From Pseudomonas sp. Irchel s3h14 (GTDB lineage Bacteria; Pseudomonadota; Gammaproteobacteria; Pseudomonadales; Pseudomonadaceae): 34,842 nucleotides of DNA. The notes below the pieces were generated by a model. That model ran no database searches and was not told the DNA's origin. It saw nothing but the letters and a program-made list of their open reading frames with translations. The position numbers and the translations under genes are program-made. Shown piece after piece: positions 14,272 through 19,895 of this stretch. The DNA lies in contig NZ_FYDJ01000037.1 in NCBI RefSeq assembly GCF_900187425.1, positions 1 through 34,842 on the forward strand, in the 5' to 3' direction. The stretch's first letter is position 1; each line of letters begins with the position of its first letter.

Positions 14272-15676
14272 AGCGTGGGAACGCGACTTTTTTCTCCTGC
14301 GGCCGCAACGCCGCCAGGTCTCGATAACCCGCACCCGGATGAATGTCCGGCAATCGCGGCCCTTCCCCAAACAACTTCTCGCGCAAGGTCCCCGGCGCGT
14401 ATTCGGTTTTGTAGACCCCACGTTTCTGCAACTCCGGCACCAGCAACTCCACGGCGTCGATGAAGGTTTCGTGAGTCAATGCATAGGCCAGGTTGAAGCC
14501 GTCCACATCGGTCTCCTCGACCCACTCCTGCAACAAGTCGGCGACGGTCTCGGGGCTACCGACAAACAACGGACCAAAACCGCCAATGCCCACCCAGTCG
14601 GCCAATTCGCTCGGGGTCCAGACCTTGTTCGGGTCTGCCGTGGAGAACGCTTCCACCGCCGATTGAATCGCGTTGGTGTGCACGTGCTTGAGCGGCTCAT
14701 CGGGTTTGAACTGGCTGAAATCGATCCCGGTCCAGCCAGAGATCAACGCCATCGCGCCTTCATAACTGACCCAGGTTTTGTATTCCTCGAACTTGGCTTT
14801 GGCCTTGGCGTCGGTCTCGCCGAGGATCACGGTTTGCAGGTTGAAGATCAGAATCTTCGACGGATCGCGTCCGGCTTCGGCAGCACGACGACGGATGTCG
14901 GCAACGGTTTTCTTCAGCAGCACTTTCGACGGCGCAGCGACGAACACACACTCGGCATGCTCGGCGGCAAACTGCTTGCCGCGACTGGATGCGCCAGCCT
15001 GATAGAGAACCGGCGTGCGTTGCGGCGAGGGTTCGCAAAGATGAATGCCGGGCACCTGGAAGTGCTTACCGACGTGCCGGATTTCGTGGATTTTGCTCGG
15101 GTCGCTGAAGATCCGCCGCTCGCGATCCCGCAGAATCGCGCCCTCTTCCCAACTGCCCTCCCACAGTTTGTAGCAAACCTCCAAATACTCTTCGGCGAAG
15201 TCGTAACGGGCGTCGTGTTCGGTCTGGTTTTTCTGACCGAGGTTCTTCGCACCGCTTTCCAGATAAGAGGTGACGATGTTCCAGCCGGCGCGGCCCTTGG
15301 TCAGATGGTCGAGCGTCGACAGGCGTCGGGCGAACGGATACGGGTGTTCGAACGACAGCGAGGCGGTCAGGCCGAACCCCAAATGCTCGGTGACCAGCGC
15401 CATCGGCGGAATCAATTGCAGCGGATCGTTGACCGGCACCTGCGCCGCCTGACGGATCGCCGCGTCACCGTTGCCGTTGTAAACGTCGTAGATGCCCAGC
15501 ACATCGGCAATGAACAAGCCGTCGAACTTGCCGCGTTCGAGGATTTTCGCCAGGTCGGTCCAGTACTCCAGATCCTTGTATTGCCAGGAGCGATCCCGCG
15601 GATGCGCCCACAAACCCGGCGACTGGTGGCCGACGCAGTTCATGTCAAAGGCGTTAAGACGAATTTCACGGGCCAT
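14270..15676 (-). CDS. FMN-dependent monooxygenase, NtaA/SnaA/DszA/DmoA family
   Basis: The 468-residue protein is a bacterial-luciferase-like flavin monooxygenase that uses FMNH2 supplied by a separate reductase. Family features include the N-terminal REIRLNAFDMNC, the LAKILERGKFDGLFIADVLG segment, STLDHLTKGRAGWNIVTSY (about 120-138) and GIHLCEPSPQRTPVLYQAGAS in the middle. The length is typical (about 440-480). Relatives desulfurise or oxidise organosulfur compounds or chelators, and the SfnB neighbour supports a sulfur-scavenging role, substrate unknown. Its ATG overlaps the preceding stop (TGATG), so it is coupled. The last codons (FPR, stop) come from repeat sequence. Confidence 0.88.
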   Translation of the reverse strand: MAREIRLNAFDMNCVGHQSPGLWAHPRDRSWQYKDLEYWTDLAKILERGKFDGLFIADVLGIYDVYNGNGDAAIRQAAQVPVNDPLQLIPPMALVTEHLGFGLTASLSFEHPYPFARRLSTLDHLTKGRAGWNIVTSYLESGAKNLGQKNQTEHDARYDFAEEYLEVCYKLWEGSWEEGAILRDRERRIFSDPSKIHEIRHVGKHFQVPGIHLCEPSPQRTPVLYQAGASSRGKQFAAEHAECVFVAAPSKVLLKKTVADIRRRAAEAGRDPSKILIFNLQTVILGETDAKAKAKFEEYKTWVSYEGAMALISGWTGIDFSQFKPDEPLKHVHTNAIQSAVEAFSTADPNKVWTPSELADWVGIGGFGPLFVGSPETVADLLQEWVEETDVDGFNLAYALTHETFIDAVELLVPELQKRGVYKTEYAPGTLREKLFGEGPRLPDIHPGAGYRDLAALRPQEKKVAFPR

Positions 15677-16113
15677 CAAACGGCGCTCCGAAAGCTTGGG
15701 GGATGGATGCCGTTGAGGCGGAAGTTGCCGATGAGGTGGAGTTTCCAGCGCAGCGGATCATCCAGTGATCCGGGCAACACGGTGCGTTGGCCGGTGAGTT
15801 CGAATTCCGCGTTGCTGACGGCATTTAAAGCGTCGGCGCTGGCCAGGTGCGACTCGGCGATGGCGACGCTGATTTCCGTATCGTCATCAACGCGGTTCAG
15901 AAAGTCTTCGGCGCGTTCGAGCAGCGCGGCGGCGACTTCAATGCGGATGTGCAAATCACCGAAGCGGCTGATGACGTGAGGATCATCCGTGGCTTGGGCC
16001 TGCTGCCGGACGAAACGCAACGTTGCATCAAGCAAGCTGCGAGCGTTGTGCAGATCGTGCTGACTTTTGGCCAGGGGCTGCCCGGCAACAATCGGTTGAG
16101 TCAAAGCGTTCAT
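15676..16113 (-). CDS. free-standing acyl-CoA dehydrogenase C-terminal-like domain
   Basis: The 145-residue helical protein corresponds only to the C-terminal helical bundle of the SfnB-type acyl-CoA dehydrogenase fold. Its segment DPLRWKLHLIGNFRLNG lines up with DPARWKYHLIGNYLLNG at the end of the SfnB protein encoded upstream (13 of 17 identical). The N-terminal and beta-barrel flavin-binding domains are missing, yet it has its own strong ribosome binding site (GAGGAGCCCACC) and is coupled to the monooxygenase gene. It looks like a maintained gene rather than debris. It may be an accessory or scaffolding subunit for the neighbouring flavoenzymes; that is inference. Confidence 0.8.
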   Translation of the reverse strand: MNALTQPIVAGQPLAKSQHDLHNARSLLDATLRFVRQQAQATDDPHVISRFGDLHIRIEVAAALLERAEDFLNRVDDDTEISVAIAESHLASADALNAVSNAEFELTGQRTVLPGSLDDPLRWKLHLIGNFRLNGIHPPSFRSAV

Positions 16114-16123
16114 GGTGGGCTCC

Positions 16124-17326
16124 TCAGTTCCAGGCGTGGCGCGCAGGCTTCACGCCGTTGAGCAGGTAGTTGCCGATCAGGTGGTATTTCCAGCGTGCCG
16201 GGTCGTGCAGGGTGTGCGTCCGGGCGTTGCGCCAGTGGCGGTCGAGGTTGTACTTGCCGAGCACCGAGCGAGTACCGGCCAGTTCGAAGAGTTTGCTGCT
16301 GGCAAGCAAGGCGATCTCGGCGGACAGCACTTTGGCTTGGGCAACCACCACCGAAGCACGGGCCACCGTTTCTTCGTTGGGGTTGAGCAAGGCATGGTCA
16401 ATGGCGCGACCGGCCTTTTTGAGGATCGCTTCGGTGCCGTGGACCCGCCATTCGAGGTCGCCGATGGCGACGATGCTGAACGGGTCCTGCCAGCCGTGAT
16501 CGTTACCGCTGTCGATCCACGGCCGGGATTCGCGGGCGTAACGCTTGGTTTCCTCCAGCGCACCCACGGCGATCCCGGTGTCCACAGCGGCCTGGATGAT
16601 TTGCGAAATAGGGCCGTCGGCGGTGGGTTCATCAAAGGCCTTGTGGGCCGGGATTACCGCGTTCAAAGGCACTTTCACAGCGTCGAGTGTCACGCCGCCG
16701 CTGGCCGTGGTGCGCTGGCCGAAACCGTCCCAGCTGTCGATAACGGTCAAGCCGGGAGTGTCACGCTCGATGAAGGCGATGAAGGCTTTGTTCTCTTCAT
16801 TAACCGCCACTGCTGGCACGATGTGCGCAAACAAGGCGCCGGTGCAGTAGAACTTTTCGCCGTCGATCTGCGCGGTGTCTTTATCGAAACGGATTCGGGT
16901 TTCGAAGGCACCGGCATTTTTGCTTTTGGATTCGGAGAATGCATTGCCGAAACGGTAGCCCTGCAGGACTTTGCCGAAGTAGTAACGCTTCTGCTCCTCG
17001 GTGGCGGTTTGCAGCAGGATGTCGAGCACGCCGAGGTGGTTTTGCGGAATCTGACCGAGGGACGAGTCGGCAGCGGAAATGATCTTGATCACCTCAGCGA
17101 CGGTCACATAGGAAACGCCGGCGCCGCCGTATTCCTTGGGAATGGTGATGCCCCAGAGGCCGCTGGCGGAGAACTCGTCGAGCTCGGCGACCGGCAAGCG
17201 TCGCTCGCGATCCCGCACACTGGCTTCGATGACAAAGCGTGCAGCGAGCTTGTGGGCGACGGCAATCGCCTCGGCGTCCGAGCGGATCACATGGGCGGTG
17301 CGAGGGGGTTGGGCAGAGGCTGTCAT
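16124..17326 (-). CDS. sfnB: SfnB-family sulfur acquisition flavin oxidoreductase
   Basis: The 400-residue acyl-CoA dehydrogenase-like flavoprotein is of the SfnB/DszC type, involved in using organosulfur compounds when sulfate is scarce. The N-terminal helical domain (FVIEASVRDRERRLPVAELDEFSASGLWGITIPKEYGGAG, about 31-70), the middle barrel (GNAFSESKSKNAGAF, about 127-141) and the C-terminal bundle (DRHWRNARTHTLHDPARWKYHLIGNYLLNG) are all intact. GGAG precedes the ATG. It is the first gene of a three-gene operon with the free-standing domain (10-base gap) and the monooxygenase. A sigma54-like element lies upstream, and known sfn genes in P. putida are controlled by the sigma54 activator SfnR. 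Confidence 0.9.
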   Translation of the reverse strand: MTASAQPPRTAHVIRSDAEAIAVAHKLAARFVIEASVRDRERRLPVAELDEFSASGLWGITIPKEYGGAGVSYVTVAEVIKIISAADSSLGQIPQNHLGVLDILLQTATEEQKRYYFGKVLQGYRFGNAFSESKSKNAGAFETRIRFDKDTAQIDGEKFYCTGALFAHIVPAVAVNEENKAFIAFIERDTPGLTVIDSWDGFGQRTTASGGVTLDAVKVPLNAVIPAHKAFDEPTADGPISQIIQAAVDTGIAVGALEETKRYARESRPWIDSGNDHGWQDPFSIVAIGDLEWRVHGTEAILKKAGRAIDHALLNPNEETVARASVVVAQAKVLSAEIALLASSKLFELAGTRSVLGKYNLDRHWRNARTHTLHDPARWKYHLIGNYLLNGVKPARHAWN

Positions 17327-17365
17327 GGGCCGACTCCGGGATTCGGGTGAGTACCCGAGACCTAT

Positions 17366-17381
17366 TACACAAGTCGTGCCA
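17366..17381 (-). promoter_or_regulatory. possible sigma54 promoter of the sfnB operon
   Basis: On the minus strand, TGGCACG (a full -24 box, 17375-17381) is followed four bases later by GTGT in place of the consensus TTGC, so the -12 box is imperfect. The start of transcription would be about 25-30 bases before the sfnB ATG. The upstream 60 bases are AT-rich. Regulation by an SfnR-like activator is inferred from the family. Confidence 0.35.
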
Positions 17382-17492
17382 AAACAATTAATCGTTAGTA
17401 TTCATAAAGATATGGATTGTTCTAAAAGGTGGGCCTAAACACCGTTGCAGCAAATTGTCGGTTCATTGTTGCCTGAGCAACACCTCAAACAG

Positions 17493-17524
17493 AAAATGCC
17501 CAACTCTCAAACAGAAAGTTGAGC
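17493..17524 (-). terminator. weak intrinsic terminator
   Basis: An imperfect hairpin (GCTCAACT pairing with AGTTGGGC on the minus strand) is followed by ATTTT. It lies about 22 bases after the stop of the gene at 17546-17860. A direct repeat of CTCAAACAGAAA overlaps it. Confidence 0.45.
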
Positions 17525-17545
17525 ATCCATACAAAAACGATTCGA

Positions 17546-17860
17546 TCAGGAATGACTGATGCGGTAATGAGCAGGAGGGGAAACTTGAACGTTAGCCCCT
17601 CTAACGACTGTATATGTAAAATCTACGTCCTGCTCTACGAAGTCCAGCAACACCTGTCTTGACACTTTAAATGTGATTGGAAAAACAACATCGCCAGCTA
17701 CAGTCAGCTCCGAGGCAAGCACGTCGCCAACGTAAAGTTTGACACTATCGCCTTCCTGAATATCGAGGATCTGTGGGATATGAGCTGTTGCCCCATTGGG
17801 CACGGCTGTCAGCTTAATTTCGCCATCTACTGCTTCCAGAATCATGAGTCGTTCTAACAT
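17546..17860 (-). CDS. single Ig-like domain protein (104 aa), unknown function
   Basis: The 104-residue protein is predicted to be mostly beta strand, with no signal peptide or membrane segment. The order DGEIKL, NGATAHIP, EGDSVKLYVGD, TVAGDVVFPITFKVS and VDFTYTVVRGANVQVSPPAHYRI resembles one unit of the Ig-like repeats found in large Pseudomonas surface proteins. AAGGAATTGGTAA precedes the ATG. It lies alone, with AT-richer flanks than the neighbouring genes. It may be a free-standing descendant of such a repeat protein or a surviving piece of one. The family assignment rests on pattern resemblance only. Confidence 0.65.
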   Translation of the reverse strand: MLERLMILEAVDGEIKLTAVPNGATAHIPQILDIQEGDSVKLYVGDVLASELTVAGDVVFPITFKVSRQVLLDFVEQDVDFTYTVVRGANVQVSPPAHYRISHS

Positions 17861-18038
17861 TTACCAATTCCTTTCAGTTGACGTTCAAGAGAGCCCCAAT
17901 CAGCAATAAAGTATGTATTGCCAAGGTAACGGCTCGGGATACAGCGCGCGCTGAACTCCATTTGAAGTTCAATCGAACTCTGCGTCTACTGTCAGAAATA
18001 ACAGGTATCTCATCGTTTCCGATGAGCGGTATCAGCGG

Positions 18039-18602
18039 CTAGATCACCACATTTCGCACAAACCGCGCCGCCACCGGCCCATCGTTGCGATAGGCGTGGG
18101 GCTGGTTGCTGGCGAACATGTAGAACTCGCCGGCAGCGATCTCATGGGGTGTATCGCCCAGCATCAGCGTCAGGCAGCCTTCGAATACATAGATCTGCTC
18201 ACTCCAACCCTCGGCATCCGGTTGCGACGGATAAATCTCCCCCGGTTGCAGGCACCACTCCCATTGCTCCACCTCACGGGTAGCCGTGGCTTTGGAGAGT
18301 AAAACAGCTTTGCTGCCAGGAATCTTCCCGGCCCAGGCCACTTCGTTGATGCGACTCGGGTCGCGTGCATCCGGGGCCTGGATCAGGTCGCTGAATGCGA
18401 CGTTCAGCGCTTCGGCCACGCGGTCGAGGGTGGTCAGGCTGACGTTCTTCTCCCCGGCCTCGATGGCCACCAGCATCCGGCGACTGACCCCGGATTTTTC
18501 CGCCAGCGTCGCCTGGCTCATGTCGGCGGCGTGGCGCAAGCGTCGAACGTTCTGGCTGACGTGCTGGAGGACCGAAGCCCGCTGTGTGGAATATTTGTGC
18601 AC
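18039..18602 (-). CDS. XRE-family regulator with C-terminal cupin domain
   Basis: The 187-residue regulator has a helix-turn-helix at about residues 17-72 (QNVRRLRHAADMSQATLAEKSGVSRRMLVAIEAG) and a cupin sensor domain from about 110 to 185 (ATREVEQWEWCLQPGEIYP, GWSEQIYVFEGCLTLMLGD, FMFASNQPHAYRN-like end). Such proteins bind small ligands and repress or activate nearby metabolic or transport genes. I chose the GTG at 18602; a GTG four codons upstream is an alternative. It is divergent from the EamA transporter gene at 18687, with a palindrome in the gap, so control of that transporter and of itself is likely. Confidence 0.87.
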   Translation of the reverse strand: MHKYSTQRASVLQHVSQNVRRLRHAADMSQATLAEKSGVSRRMLVAIEAGEKNVSLTTLDRVAEALNVAFSDLIQAPDARDPSRINEVAWAGKIPGSKAVLLSKATATREVEQWEWCLQPGEIYPSQPDAEGWSEQIYVFEGCLTLMLGDTPHEIAAGEFYMFASNQPHAYRNDGPVAARFVRNVVI

Positions 18603-18622
18603 TATATTGCTCACTTGGTGGG

Positions 18623-18644
18623 GTTGGGCAGTATACTGCGCAAC
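18623..18644. promoter_or_regulatory. palindromic operator between the XRE-cupin and EamA genes
   Basis: A perfect 12-bp palindrome, GCAGTATACTGC (18628-18639), is flanked by matching GTTG and CAAC arms, with one mismatched pair between. The 22-bp symmetric site contains TATACT on both strands, a good -10 hexamer in each direction. A bound dimer would cover both promoters. Confidence 0.6.
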
Positions 18645-18686
18645 ATTCGGCGCATTGTGCGTCGCCCTCAGGTAGCGCGCAAGGTC

Positions 18687-19622
18687 ATGACGTCGGTGAA
18701 TACCCCTCACACTTCCTCCCGTTTCTCGCGGTTCAGCAAGGCCGAGTGCGTGCTGGTGCTGATCACCATGGTCTGGGGCGGGACCTTCTTGCTGGTGCAA
18801 CATGCGATGACCGTCAGCGGGCCGATGTTCTTCGTCGGTCTGCGCTTTGCCGCGGCGGCGATTATTGTTGCGCTGTTTTCCTGGCGACACCTGCGTGACC
18901 TGACCCTGTTCGAACTCAAGGCCGGGGCCTTTATCGGCGTGGCGATCATGCTCGGTTACGGATTGCAGACCGTCGGGTTGCAGAGTATTCCAAGCAGTCA
19001 GTCTGCGTTTATTACCGCGTTGTACGTGCCCTTCGTGCCGTTGCTGCAATGGCTGGTGCTGGGGCGACGTCCGGGGTTGATGCCGAGCATCGGGATCATG
19101 TTGGCGTTTACCGGGTTGATGTTGCTGTCTGGACCGGCCGGTGCTTCTTTCAATTTCAGCCCCGGTGAAATCGCGACGCTGATCAGCGCCGTGGCGATTG
19201 CGGCGGAGATCATTCTGATCAGTACGTATGCCGGCCAGGTCGATGTGCGACGGGTGACGGTGGTGCAATTGGCAGTCACCTCGGCGCTGGCGTTTTTGAT
19301 GGTGGTGCCGACTCAGGAAAGAATTCCGGACTTCTCCTGGCTGCTGTTATGCAGCGCGTTGGGCTTGGGCGCGGCCAGTGCGGCGATTCAAGTGGCGATG
19401 AACTGGGCGCAGAAGAGCGTTTCGCCGACCCGGGCGACGTTGATTTATGCCGGTGAGCCGGTGTGGGCCGGGATTGTCGGAAGGATTGCCGGGGAGCGGT
19501 TGCCGGCGATTGCGCTGGTGGGTGCGGGGTTGATTGTGGCGGCGGTGATTGTCAGTGAGTTGAAGACCAAAGGTAAGGCTGCTGTGGCTGAGGAAGAGTT
19601 GGAGCGGGAAACCCAAGGTTAA
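18687..19622 (+). CDS. EamA/DMT-superfamily transporter
   Basis: The 311-residue inner-membrane protein has ten hydrophobic segments in two EamA repeats (about residues 20-150 and 165-295). The family opening is VLVLITMVWGGTFLLVQHAM, and the end of repeat 2 reads PTRATLIYAGEPVWAGIVG. DMT transporters of this type usually export amino acids or other small metabolites; the substrate cannot be read from sequence. I chose the ATG at 18687, after AAGG; the frame is open further upstream into the divergent regulator but without support. The C-terminal tail is charged and cytosolic. Confidence 0.9.
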   Translation: MTSVNTPHTSSRFSRFSKAECVLVLITMVWGGTFLLVQHAMTVSGPMFFVGLRFAAAAIIVALFSWRHLRDLTLFELKAGAFIGVAIMLGYGLQTVGLQSIPSSQSAFITALYVPFVPLLQWLVLGRRPGLMPSIGIMLAFTGLMLLSGPAGASFNFSPGEIATLISAVAIAAEIILISTYAGQVDVRRVTVVQLAVTSALAFLMVVPTQERIPDFSWLLLCSALGLGAASAAIQVAMNWAQKSVSPTRATLIYAGEPVWAGIVGRIAGERLPAIALVGAGLIVAAVIVSELKTKGKAAVAEEELERETQG

Positions 19623-19653
19623 GCCTCAAGACCTGCAGCGCCTGCCAGATCGT

Positions 19654-19748
19654 CTTCGCGAGCAAGCCCGCTCCCACACTGGATCTGTGTTGTGCTGAGG
19701 TTATGTGTACACAGCAAATCCAATGTGGGAGCGGGCTTGCTCGCGAAG
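19654..19748. repeat. REPIN-type repeat doublet
   Basis: Two inverted copies of a REP unit with core TGTGGGAGCGGGCTTGCTC and outer ends CTTCGCGAGCAAG/CTTGCTCGCGAAG are separated by about 45 bases that include a GTGTACAC palindrome. The element lies between the EamA gene and the Mrp operon. It matches the doublets at 25988 and 29271. Confidence 0.9.
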
Positions 19749-19836
19749 GGGCCAGACCTGCTGAAAACCGCCCTTTGAAACAATGTGAATCAGGAATTTT
19801 CCGTCTACCTTGTAGGATTCTGCGACAGCTTGGCGT

Positions 19837-19865
19837 TTGGTGATCCGGGAGCTGGCACGTATGAT
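19837..19865 (+). promoter_or_regulatory. sigma70-type promoter of the Mrp operon
   Basis: TTGGTG (19837-19842), a 17-base spacer and TATGAT (19860-19865) are well placed. Transcription would begin about 24 bases before the mrpA start at 19896. No operator is obvious. Confidence 0.5.
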
Positions 19866-19895
19866 GCTTCACAAACTTCCGCAGATTAGAAGCCT

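Noticed and set aside
14192..15979. 595-codon plus-strand open frame opposite the monooxygenase
   Set aside because: It is the mirror of a well-matched FMN monooxygenase gene and begins inside a repeat; no domain is visible.
16112..17350. 412-codon plus-strand open frame opposite sfnB
   Set aside because: Antisense shadow of an intact SfnB gene.
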